NCBI GenBank assembly: GCA_029242545.1
Contig: JAQWTV010000065.1
Location: 1-64,000 of the forward strand
Direction of reading: 5' to 3'
From: Roseibacillus sp.
GTDB lineage: Bacteria; Verrucomicrobiota; Verrucomicrobiia; Verrucomicrobiales; Akkermansiaceae
DNA length: 64,000 nt
Below are positions 9,021 to 16,925 of this stretch, one piece after another; the stretch's first letter is position 1; each line of letters begins with the position of its first letter. The notes beneath the pieces are model-generated. The model did no database searches and was not told where the DNA came from. It saw only the letters and a program-made list of their open reading frames with translations. Made by a program: the position numbers and the translations under genes.

Positions 9021-10522
9021 TTCTGTATGAGGGCGCCAATCCCTTTCAAGATTTTTTCGCTCTCCTCATCCAGCACCCTGATCGCCGCAATGAGTTCATC
9101 CGGTTCCCGCAGCGGCGCCTCCTCTTCGACATTGGGGTTCTTGACCGAAAGGTCACACGTTCCCTCCTCTACTTCGCCCACATCCACCGACCAACTCTGC
9201 TCTGAATCCGCAAACGTCGCCTGTCTCTCCACGAAGTCAGCAAGGTCGTCATCGTTGAGCGGGTTGGTCTTACCCAGGTTCCTGCCGGGATCGAGTTGGT
9301 AATACCAAATCTTCTTCGTCGGAGCGCCCTTCTCAAAAAACAGAACCACCGTCTTCACTCCTGCCCCCTGGAACGTGCCGCCGGGACAGTCGAGCACCGT
9401 GTGGAGGTTGCAGTTCTCTAGGAGTTCCTTGCGCAGCGCCACCGATGCGTTGTCCGAGTTCGAGAGAAACGTGTTCTTGATGACGATCGCGGCACGACCA
9501 CCGGCACGCAGGTAGCGGATGAAGTGCTGGAGGAACAGAAACGCCGTTTCACCAGTCTTAACCGGGAAGTTCTGCTGCACCTCCTTGCGCTCCCTGCCGC
9601 CGAACGGGGGATTGGCGAGGCAGATGTCGTAGCGGTCCTTGTCCTGAACGTCCTGGTCGTGATCCGCCAGCGTATTGCCCCGAATAATATTGGGCGCCTC
9701 GATCCCGTGCAGGATCAGGTTCATGATCGCGATTACGTAGGCGAGACTCTTCTTCTCCTTCCCGTAGAATGTGTCCTGCTGGAGTGTCTTGAGGTTTGAG
9801 GCGGTGAGCTTCTTCGCTGCCTTGCCGTCTGCTCCGTGCCGCAGGTAGTCGTGCGCCTCGCAGAGGAACCCTGCTGAACCGCACGCGGCGTCATAGATCC
9901 GCTCTCCGATCGTAGGGTTGACCACTCGGATCATTGCACGAATCAGGGGGCGGGGGGTGTAATACTCTCCGCCGTTGCGCCCGGCGTTGCCCATGTTCTT
10001 GATCCGGGACTCGTAGAGATCCGATAGCTCGTGCTTCTCCTTCTGGGACCGGAACCCCAATTCATCGATCAAATCGAGCGCGTCCCGTAGCGAGTAACCT
10101 GAATTGAACTTGCTCGTGATCTCCCCGAAAATTTCTCCGATCTTGTATTCAATCGTGGCGGGGGACTCTGCTCGTTGCTTGAACCCCTCCAGGTATGGGA
10201 AGAGGTTGTCTTTTACGAAATCAATCAGGTCCGGTCCGGTGAGCGCAGCATCGTGATCGAGTGTCCCGTCCGTCTTTTTCGGTGCTGCCCAGGTGGACCA
10301 GCGGTGCGCATCATCGAGAATATACTCGTAGCTCTCGCCCTTCAGTTCCGCCTCCTGTGCCTTTTCACCCTCCAGATCATCGAGATACTTCAGAAACAGT
10401 AACCAAGAGGTCTGCTCCGTGTAATCCAGTTCCGAGGAGCATCCTGCCTCCTTGCGGAGGACGTCATCGAGGTTCTTGAAAGTCTGTTCGAACATGAGTC
10501 CGGGTGCGCGACTTGCTGCCAC
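9017..10522 (-). CDS. hsdM: Type I restriction-modification N6-adenine methyltransferase subunit M
   Basis: 501 aa; NPPFGG motif, DAACGSAGFLCEAHDYL SAM motif, GEYYTPRPLI; 4-bp overlap with hsdS; true start may be internal MFEQTF. Confidence 0.95.
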   Translation of the reverse strand: MAASRAPGLMFEQTFKNLDDVLRKEAGCSSELDYTEQTSWLLFLKYLDDLEGEKAQEAELKGESYEYILDDAHRWSTWAAPKKTDGTLDHDAALTGPDLIDFVKDNLFPYLEGFKQRAESPATIEYKIGEIFGEITSKFNSGYSLRDALDLIDELGFRSQKEKHELSDLYESRIKNMGNAGRNGGEYYTPRPLIRAMIRVVNPTIGERIYDAACGSAGFLCEAHDYLRHGADGKAAKKLTASNLKTLQQDTFYGKEKKSLAYVIAIMNLILHGIEAPNIIRGNTLADHDQDVQDKDRYDICLANPPFGGRERKEVQQNFPVKTGETAFLFLQHFIRYLRAGGRAAIVIKNTFLSNSDNASVALRKELLENCNLHTVLDCPGGTFQGAGVKTVVLFFEKGAPTKKIWYYQLDPGRNLGKTNPLNDDDLADFVERQATFADSEQSWSVDVGEVEEGTCDLSVKNPNVEEEAPLREPDELIAAIRVLDEESEKILKGIGALIQK

Positions 10523-10629
10523 GTGCCGTCACATTGCAGATTTGCGCAGGGAGAGGCAAGTCTACGCCACTTATGAGCAACTCTGTTTGTGGTTGGATAC
10601 TACTTCGCGACCGAATATCATGGCAGGGC

Positions 10630-10860
10630 ATGGCAGAACGACCAACACCAGGACCTAACGCACCTAAACGTGCCGCAGACCGTCTGCCAAGGGTTCCTGA
10701 GATCCTGTTTTTGCTTGAGAGGAAGAAAGCAGAAAGGCAGGAAAAGGAGGACGCAGAGAAGTATAGCTTAGTGCGTCCAGAAGATGCAGAGACGGTTTCC
10801 AAGCCGCTACCTAGTGAGGACGCCTCAACTTCCGCCCAAGACGCCTCCCAAGGGGGATAG
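10630..10860 (+). CDS. Small charged hypothetical protein
   Basis: 76 aa from internal ATG of ORF 10504..10860 (MAERPTPGPNAPKRAADRLPRVPEILFLLERKKAERQEKED...); divergent from hsdM. Confidence 0.3.
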   Translation: MAERPTPGPNAPKRAADRLPRVPEILFLLERKKAERQEKEDAEKYSLVRPEDAETVSKPLPSEDASTSAQDASQGG

Positions 10861-10985
10861 GGTGAGTGCGATCCCAGAGCCAATTACCCAAAAAATTTCG
10901 GACCTCCCTGACCGGTTCGGTAACGCGACAGTCAGCACCCTGGGACCCCCACCCCCCCTGTCTTAATGTCCTTTTAAGGGGTTTA

Positions 10986-11053
10986 ACGGTCTCTGAAACC
11001 GTCGGGCGTCCTGCACGTCCTGAGCAATCGTAGGCAGTTGCCACTTTGTTGCC
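10986..11053 (-). other. Inverted att-like site (anticodon-arm-like hairpin + GGCAAC pair)
   Basis: On minus strand: GGCAAC-N5-GGCAAC, 34 bp, then ACGGTTTCAGAGACCGT; same layout as the right end of the island. Confidence 0.35.
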
Positions 11054-11140
11054 AGATCTGCTCGTGATCTGTCGCGCTCATAACGCGCACGCGCACTTGG
11101 ATTGGCGCCTTGCACCGCCCTGAACCGAACATGAGAGCTG

Positions 11141-11494
11141 TCAGGCACCCCGGAGCTTACTTACGAGTGTCGTAAAGGGTACCCCATGAATCGCTTTGAA
11201 CTGCTTGCGGAAACTTGGTGCCCGATATTTGGGAGTCTTGTTGGGATCCCAACCCTTCCAATACCGCCTGCCTCGGTTGTGGTGACGTAACCAGAAGCGA
11301 TACTCGCGCTTTTCACGACCGTCTTCCTCTGCCCTGACGACCGCGTCATTCACCCAAGAGAAGCGCTTCCTCCACCTCTGAAGAGTGCGGCGGTTGATTC
11401 CGACTAGCGGACATGCCTCGTGCTTGGGCAGACCCAGACGAAGCTCTCGGCACAGCACCTCAATTGTCTCCCGGTTCAATTTGTGGGGGTTCAT
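11141..11494 (-). CDS. Helix-turn-helix protein
   Basis: 117 aa; NRETIEVLCRELRLGLPKHEACPLVGINRRTLQRWRKR HTH typical of terminase small subunit/transposase-type helices. Confidence 0.55.
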   Translation of the reverse strand: MNPHKLNRETIEVLCRELRLGLPKHEACPLVGINRRTLQRWRKRFSWVNDAVVRAEEDGREKREYRFWLRHHNRGRRYWKGWDPNKTPKYRAPSFRKQFKAIHGVPFTTLVSKLRGA

Positions 11495-11592
11495 ATCTCA
11501 TTCTACTACCCGAAGTCCGGTGGACGAAACGTAGTCAGGAAGAACTCTGGGTTTGCCCCCATACAGACGTTTCTTCACGATGTAGAAGAACG

Positions 11593-12102
11593 ATGAGCGA
11601 AGTCTATACGTGTAGGTATCCCAACAACCTGAAAGCTGGGACGCAAAAAATTGAGGCAGAGACTGCAGAGCTTGCCGCAAAGATTTTTGAGGAACAGAAC
11701 CCGAGTAGCGAATTGGAAGTCGAAACGGTTAATTTCATGAAAGGGCGAAAGCGCTTTCCAACTCGTAAGGCGCGGCAGGCTCTCCTTTCGGCAGAGGAGA
11801 TGCGTATTTCAGCAGAGGAGATGCGTATCGCGCTTTTGGAGGAGTTGCTCCTTGCTGTCCAGAGTGCCAGCGGAAACCTAAAAAGCATGTCATACTCGGA
11901 CCTCCGAAAAGTGATCCAAAATTTATGGGAGTTTCCCTCAGTCCGTGATGATCTTAGTTCAGAAGAACATGCTATTAGGGAAAGACTCTACATGGAAGCG
12001 TCCTTTGACGAGAGTCTCCATGTATGGTTTCAAAATCAACTGGCGTGTGGGCAGTTTATAGAGACGTTCGGAGAGCCTAGGCAAAGCTCGAATAATACAT
12101 AG
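11593..12102 (+). CDS. Hypothetical protein, paralogue A of island family
   Basis: 169 aa from ATG 11593; shares (N)xWEFPxVxxDLxxEExAIxExLYxxAxFDxxLxxxxQ with next CDS. Confidence 0.7.
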   Translation: MSEVYTCRYPNNLKAGTQKIEAETAELAAKIFEEQNPSSELEVETVNFMKGRKRFPTRKARQALLSAEEMRISAEEMRIALLEELLLAVQSASGNLKSMSYSDLRKVIQNLWEFPSVRDDLSSEEHAIRERLYMEASFDESLHVWFQNQLACGQFIETFGEPRQSSNNT

Positions 12103-12149
12103 TTATATCCGATGTTAGCGGCACTGAACGATATTAGGGAGAATACGGA

Positions 12150-12764
12150 ATGAAGAAGTTCACTTGTATATACCGAGGACCAGATGGGTTTCCCGTGAAG
12201 GGATCACCAAGTGAGAAGGTCGAAGCGGAAACATTTGAGGAAGCAGCGCGAACCTTCGCTTCTAAGTATCCGACTGACCATCCAACGATTTCGATTCAAT
12301 GGGGAGTTCTTGGCAGTGAGGTTTTGAAAAACCCTCGCCCACTTTCTCAAATGCAGGAGGAGATGGGGAAGCAAGAACACAGGAAGCGGTTACTTCGTCT
12401 CTACGAAAAAACTGGGGCATCAACTGGCGCAATCGGGAGCCTACTTGATCTGTCTTACGAGGATATTTGCGATTTGGTTGAAAATATGTGGGAGTTTCCC
12501 GCTGTCTGCGAGGATCTAGATCCAGAGGAGCGCGCGATTGGAGAAGAGCTCTACAAGTTGGCGTTTTTTGACAGGAACCTTCAGGCGGGACTCCAAACAA
12601 TGATTCTCAATCAGATTGCATCAGGCCAACCGAACACTGGTCCTGGCGTGTCAAACACCGCGCGAAATGCCGCTATGCTCGGAGGTGCTGCTCTTGCCCT
12701 ACAGAAACTCAACCAGATCGAGGAGAACACCGGAGACGTTAGCGACGGTCTCGGGTTTGATTGA
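12150..12764 (+). CDS. Hypothetical protein, paralogue B of island family
   Basis: 204 aa; similar N-terminal (FTCIYRG...KVEAETFEEAARTF) and C-terminal blocks to paralogue A. Confidence 0.75.
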   Translation: MKKFTCIYRGPDGFPVKGSPSEKVEAETFEEAARTFASKYPTDHPTISIQWGVLGSEVLKNPRPLSQMQEEMGKQEHRKRLLRLYEKTGASTGAIGSLLDLSYEDICDLVENMWEFPAVCEDLDPEERAIGEELYKLAFFDRNLQAGLQTMILNQIASGQPNTGPGVSNTARNAAMLGGAALALQKLNQIEENTGDVSDGLGFD

Positions 12765-12775
12765 AGCTCCTGCTC

Positions 12776-13528
12776 CTATCTGGGTCTTCTCAGCAGTCCT
12801 TTCTTTTCCATTCGGTGCAGGAATAGTCCTGAGGAGTTTTCGACTGGGTTGCCGTCAATGGTCCAATCCAATCGCTCCAATTCCGAAACGAATTCTCGGA
12901 CCTCGTGCTGAAGAGTTAATCGCTTCTCAGGACCCATGGGCATTTCCCCGTCCTTTTTTGTGGTTTCGATCAACTTTAAGAGCTCAGTCCGAACTTGTTC
13001 ACTCCGATCCCAATCATTAGGTGCTCTGTAGTCGTCTGCATATCTGATGTGGTGTGCGAGATCGGCGGCTATCGTCATCGGTGGATCGTCATCTTCCGTG
13101 GGTGGTGAGTCCTTTCGGTTTGGTTGGGTCTTCTTTTGTTTTTTCTTATTTACTGGGGTTTGGTTTGGTTTGGTAGGTAGAGCGTGTGCTTTAGCGTGTG
13201 CTTTAGCGTTCTTCTTTTCGCCTCCACGCTTACCCGCCTCCCTCTTCTTCTTGTAATTGTCCTCTGCTTCCGTGCTGTAAAACTGGACGATCAAATCAGC
13301 ATCCTCCCATTTCCAAAGGTGCGATTCTGTTTCCAAAACATAACGAGGCACCTTGAGAGAACGGTCAAAGAAGGCGTCTTTTCTATCCTTTGCTCCCACG
13401 ACACGCCCTCCATTCTCCTGACCAGCGCAATAGTTCATGAGGAAAACCCATGCGCCGACTTCCTGAAAATCCGACTCGGAGAATTCAGCACCGTCGACTG
13501 AAACACACTCTGTGATGAAATACTTCAT
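12776..13528 (-). CDS. Replication-initiator/replisome-organiser-like protein (tentative)
   Basis: 250 aa; two-domain layout with Lys-rich linker (KKREAGKRGGEKKNAKAHAKAHA), downstream of AlpA-like gene. Confidence 0.45.
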   Translation of the reverse strand: MKYFITECVSVDGAEFSESDFQEVGAWVFLMNYCAGQENGGRVVGAKDRKDAFFDRSLKVPRYVLETESHLWKWEDADLIVQFYSTEAEDNYKKKREAGKRGGEKKNAKAHAKAHALPTKPNQTPVNKKKQKKTQPNRKDSPPTEDDDPPMTIAADLAHHIRYADDYRAPNDWDRSEQVRTELLKLIETTKKDGEMPMGPEKRLTLQHEVREFVSELERLDWTIDGNPVENSSGLFLHRMEKKGLLRRPR

Positions 13529-13540
13529 GTCTGGACTCCA

Positions 13541-13849
13541 TCAAGAGGTGGTTACAGCGGGAATGGAGAACCTTTCGGTAAGCTCGGCGCGGACGATGCT
13601 TGGGTCGCAAAACACTCGTCCCCCAATCTTTACGATCGAGAAATATCCCTTTGCCCGCCAATCGCTCCAACTTCGTGGAGAGGGACCGGAAGAATCTGGA
13701 AACAGGTAGGCACGGGTTGCCTCGAGACCTAGAAATCTTCCGGATTCTGACCCAGTGGTAAAGGTGACCACATTCGCAGTTTCTTGCCCTAGTTTGCTGC
13801 GAGAATCCGCGCCGCTATTATTTTCTGTTGCTTGATGTTTCTCTGACAT
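13541..13849 (-). CDS. AlpA/excisionase-like DNA-binding protein
   Basis: 102 aa; PRSWSDWRAKGYFSIVKIGGRVFCDPSIVRAELTERF, MerR/HTH_17-like winged helix. Confidence 0.6.
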   Translation of the reverse strand: MSEKHQATENNSGADSRSKLGQETANVVTFTTGSESGRFLGLEATRAYLFPDSSGPSPRSWSDWRAKGYFSIVKIGGRVFCDPSIVRAELTERFSIPAVTTS

Positions 13850-13985
13850 CCCGCAATTATAAAGTAAGGTGTCCGTCCTTTTTTAAGCGGCGTGACGCGA
13901 GTGCCAGAATCGGCAGGCACTTGATGCGAAATCCGGGTGTTTCCTCTCCCTCGACTTGTGCGGCGGGACCCCTAAGGTCTGCCCT

Positions 13986-14609
13986 GTGAGATCCGCGTTC
14001 TTTCTCCTCACCCTCTTCCTCTGGTCTTGCCAGGACGCTCCTCTCGCGAAGGAACCGAAGTCACTGCCTGCATCCGGGAGTGCCGAGATTCTCGCGTCCT
14101 TAACGGATCCGGCAAAGCTCGATACCCTCAAGGGTAAGCGTGCTGCTACTCCCAGGTTGCGAAAGGCGTGCTACTGGGTTGAGGCGGCGCGGCGGGAAGG
14201 GGAGGATGTGGCCAAGCTCATTGAGTCGGCACAGCGCATAAATGGATCCTACGGGACGGAGCGGGCAAGAATGCTTGTGGAGTCACTAGCGCGGAATCGG
14301 ACGATTCTGGAGCGTCTGGGGTGCTTGGATGAGGCAGGAATGAGCAAATTACGGAAAGGTAATGCCCCAACGATCACCAAGGGACCTTATTCGGGAGAAC
14401 TCGCTACCGGAGATCACATCATTCCCCGTTCAGTTTGTCCTGCTCTGGACAACGTAATCGTGAATCTGGAATTTATGCCGGCGACTCTTAATCAGAGGAA
14501 GGGAGCAAAGGTTGGTGAGCGCCAAGTCGCGGTAGCGCGGAAGTTTCACGCGGTAGGTATCATCGATGCTGCCGAGCTCAAAGCGATTGAGACAGGTTCA
14601 AAGAAATAA
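13986..14609 (+). CDS. HNH endonuclease-family lipoprotein
   Basis: ORF 13956..14609; GTG start gives MRSAFFLLTLFLWSCQDAP lipobox-like signal; HNH-like ELATGDHIIPRSV...NLEFMPATLNQRKGAKVG. Confidence 0.7.
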   Translation: MRSAFFLLTLFLWSCQDAPLAKEPKSLPASGSAEILASLTDPAKLDTLKGKRAATPRLRKACYWVEAARREGEDVAKLIESAQRINGSYGTERARMLVESLARNRTILERLGCLDEAGMSKLRKGNAPTITKGPYSGELATGDHIIPRSVCPALDNVIVNLEFMPATLNQRKGAKVGERQVAVARKFHAVGIIDAAELKAIETGSKK

Positions 14610-14645
14610 GAGCACGAATTTAGACCGGGAGTTCAGGTCAAGGTT

Positions 14646-15458
14646 CTACTTCTTCAGACCCGAAAATAGGTCCGCTACATACTTTTTCAGTTCCGGAAAT
14701 AAGTCCGTCCTATGAGTGCCATACCGGATGCTTGGTGAGCTTGCTGCAACAAAAGCCACTATTACCGTAACAAAACCGATTCCGGGAATACACATCAACA
14801 AAAATGCAAGCCACCCAGAGCAATCGAGGTCACGCAACCTTCGCACGGTCAACGACACCCACATGAATGCATCTAGTATCCATACACAGAAAATTGGGTA
14901 AAAAATCAACGGCATGGGTTCACTTGCCCTTGTCCCATCTGCAATCACATAAAACACAAAAAAACTAACCCAGAAAACGGTCGTACTTAGAAGCCATCCT
15001 ATAAAATAGTCCAACCTCCCAATCCTTCCTTGAAAGGTTGTTAACCTTCTCCAAAGAGGCAGAGAATTTGAGTTATTTGCCTCGTCTAGTAAGTACTCTT
15101 CATAAGGGTGTGCCTTCGTCAATGAGACTTCATCCTCTATTTTTCTTGGTGGTTGAGACTTTTCTGAAAGGCGCTTGTCTTCATAGATCCTGTCTCGCGT
15201 GTTGCCCGCATAGAGCTCGTTGTCTTTAATGGATTCATCTTTCGCGGAGTGAACGCTTTCTCCGGTAGGATTATCTATATCCGCCAACTGTTGCGCTTGA
15301 GGAGGAGCGCCGCAACTCGGACAAGCCTTGGCATCAGCGGCAACAGTTTCTCCACATTCGTGGCAGGTAATTGTCACCCGAGGAGGGGCGCCACATTTCG
15401 GACAAGCTAATGCCTCTGTCGAAACTTTATGACCACACTCGTAACATGAAATCAGCAT
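14646..15458 (-). CDS. DUF805-family membrane protein with tandem N-terminal zinc ribbons
   Basis: 270 aa; CYECGHKVSTEALACPKCGAPP and CHECGETVAADAKACPSCGAPP; FQGRIGRLDYFIGWLL..RRLRDLDCSGW DUF805 core. Confidence 0.8.
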   Translation of the reverse strand: MLISCYECGHKVSTEALACPKCGAPPRVTITCHECGETVAADAKACPSCGAPPQAQQLADIDNPTGESVHSAKDESIKDNELYAGNTRDRIYEDKRLSEKSQPPRKIEDEVSLTKAHPYEEYLLDEANNSNSLPLWRRLTTFQGRIGRLDYFIGWLLSTTVFWVSFFVFYVIADGTRASEPMPLIFYPIFCVWILDAFMWVSLTVRRLRDLDCSGWLAFLLMCIPGIGFVTVIVAFVAASSPSIRYGTHRTDLFPELKKYVADLFSGLKK

Positions 15459-15533
15459 ATGCCATTATTATCTACCTGATCACAATAACGAGGCAACTTA
15501 CTGATTCAAAGCAGGAACTGAAGAAACCCTTCG

Positions 15534-16769
15534 CTATGCTGCTTCAACCATTCTGACTACGGAACTATTGCGTTCACCTTCCGGAGGGAATAGCTCCCAG
15601 AGTTTGTCCGCTTCCCTTTTCTTGATGAGCTTACGGTAGTGTTTCAGAGCGACTCTGACTGAGTTTCCTGCCTGCTTTACGGTTTCATCGATTGACCCGT
15701 GGGATTCGTAGTGACACGAAATAAATGTTTTGCGCAGCGCGTTGCGAGACCAAGTCCCTGGCTCCCATCCTGCTGCTCTACGAAGCATCGTGAGTTTCCG
15801 CGTAAACACATTGAAACTGTAAAAGTCTGCAATAGGTCCGGACCTCTTTGCGAGGGGACGAATCCATTCTAGGGCGTTTTTTGGGATCTTTACGTGGCGG
15901 GCATGCTGATCCCGCTTTCCGTCTTGTGGTTCGACCTCAATGGTGCCGTCTTCCCAATCGACGTGTTTCCATTTCAGTCGGAAGGTTTCACTATTCCTCA
16001 CGCCGCAAAATAGCATCAAAACGACAGAGGGCAGAAGGTCCTCAGGGGTGTGAAAGAGAAGTCTTTCGCACTCCTCGATTGTGAGAATAACGATCTTTTT
16101 TCTGCGGACCTTTGGGCGGGCAACGTGAGTTACGGGATTTGAGTCGATGAATTCTGCCCGAACGGCGTATCCAAAGAGGTTGGATAGGGTCCGTCGGTAA
16201 TTGATCTTGGTCCCGGGGGCGACCTTCAACCCAAGAATCCAAGCGCTGATGGTATTGCGGGTAATTGCGCTGATTGGATGGTCTCCGTAGTCCCGGGCAA
16301 AACGCCCCAAGCGATGCCGTAAATCCTGATAATGGCGTTCACTGACTCCCTCCTGTTCCTTCTCCTCCAGAAAGTCTCGCAACACTTCGTTGAAGGTCGT
16401 GGAGTTTCGTTGTGACTCCTCCCTGAGGCGGGCAACCTGGCACTCGGTAGCTTCAGTCAGGGAACTCCCGTATTCTTTCAGGATCTTGGAGCAGCGGGCA
16501 GACTCTTCGAGTAGCGCATTGTTGGTGACGACGGGACGGTCCGACTTAGCGAGGTTCTCTATCGCACCCTGGACTACCGTGACATGAGTGTCCCGTTCGG
16601 TGACCTCTCCCTGTCTGAAGAACTTACGTGAGCGCTTTCCATTAAGACGGGACTCCACCACCCAACGGTATCCGCGCCTGTATTGAGACGTGCCTCTGGG
16701 CAGTTCTCTGACCCTTGTCTTATCTTTGCCTCTGTCGCTATTTGCTTCTCTTAGCATCTTGTCGTCCAT
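15534..16769 (-). CDS. Tyrosine recombinase/integrase
   Basis: SAM-like N-domain and catalytic domain: MLFCGVRNSETFRLKWKHVDW, LRKTFISCHYESHG, GNSVRVALKHYRKL; ORF extends to 16829 but MDDKML start is preferred. Confidence 0.9.
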   Translation of the reverse strand: MDDKMLREANSDRGKDKTRVRELPRGTSQYRRGYRWVVESRLNGKRSRKFFRQGEVTERDTHVTVVQGAIENLAKSDRPVVTNNALLEESARCSKILKEYGSSLTEATECQVARLREESQRNSTTFNEVLRDFLEEKEQEGVSERHYQDLRHRLGRFARDYGDHPISAITRNTISAWILGLKVAPGTKINYRRTLSNLFGYAVRAEFIDSNPVTHVARPKVRRKKIVILTIEECERLLFHTPEDLLPSVVLMLFCGVRNSETFRLKWKHVDWEDGTIEVEPQDGKRDQHARHVKIPKNALEWIRPLAKRSGPIADFYSFNVFTRKLTMLRRAAGWEPGTWSRNALRKTFISCHYESHGSIDETVKQAGNSVRVALKHYRKLIKKREADKLWELFPPEGERNSSVVRMVEAA

Positions 16770-16803
16770 TCTACGGAGGTGTGTCTGACCTTGGTTGCTT
16801 AGT

Positions 16804-16822
16804 GGGCAACAAACGGGCAACA
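16804..16822 (+). promoter_or_regulatory. Candidate integrase arm-type binding site, right end
   Basis: GGGCAACAAACGGGCAACA, 34 bp from the right att repeat. Confidence 0.45.
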
Positions 16823-16855
16823 AAGGCAAAAATACCCTAGGTATTAGGGGTATCT

Positions 16856-16908
16856 ACGGTTTGCAAAACCGTTATTCGTCGGTTCGAATCCGACCGCCGC
16901 CTCCAGCG
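16856..16908 (+). repeat. Right attachment repeat, duplicated tRNA-Cys 3' half
   Basis: 53/53 identity to 4293..4345. Confidence 0.95.
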
Positions 16909-16925
16909 ATTTCCTGCAAATCGCC

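Larger units (their letters stand above)
4293..16908. mobile_element. Integrative genomic island in tRNA-Cys
   Basis: 53-bp perfect direct repeats at both ends (tRNA 3' half), tyrosine integrase next to the right repeat, AlpA-like and Rep-like genes, R-M cargo. Confidence 0.93.

Noticed and set aside
10986-11002. Hairpin with 7-nt loop considered as a tRNA gene
   Set aside because: Only an anticodon-arm-like stem is present; no T-arm or acceptor stem on either strand
13141-13208. Repeats considered as a CRISPR array
   Set aside because: Units are 5 and 12 bp with no spacers, inside a coding sequence; no cas genes in the window
13047-13256. 69-aa hydrophobic ORF (FFCFFLFTGVWFGLVG)
   Set aside because: Antisense of the Lys/Gln-rich linker of the Rep-like gene; not a real membrane protein
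16856-16902. Possible second tRNA-Cys gene
   Set aside because: Only the anticodon arm to the 3' end is present; the 5' acceptor and D-arm are missing, so it is an att copy
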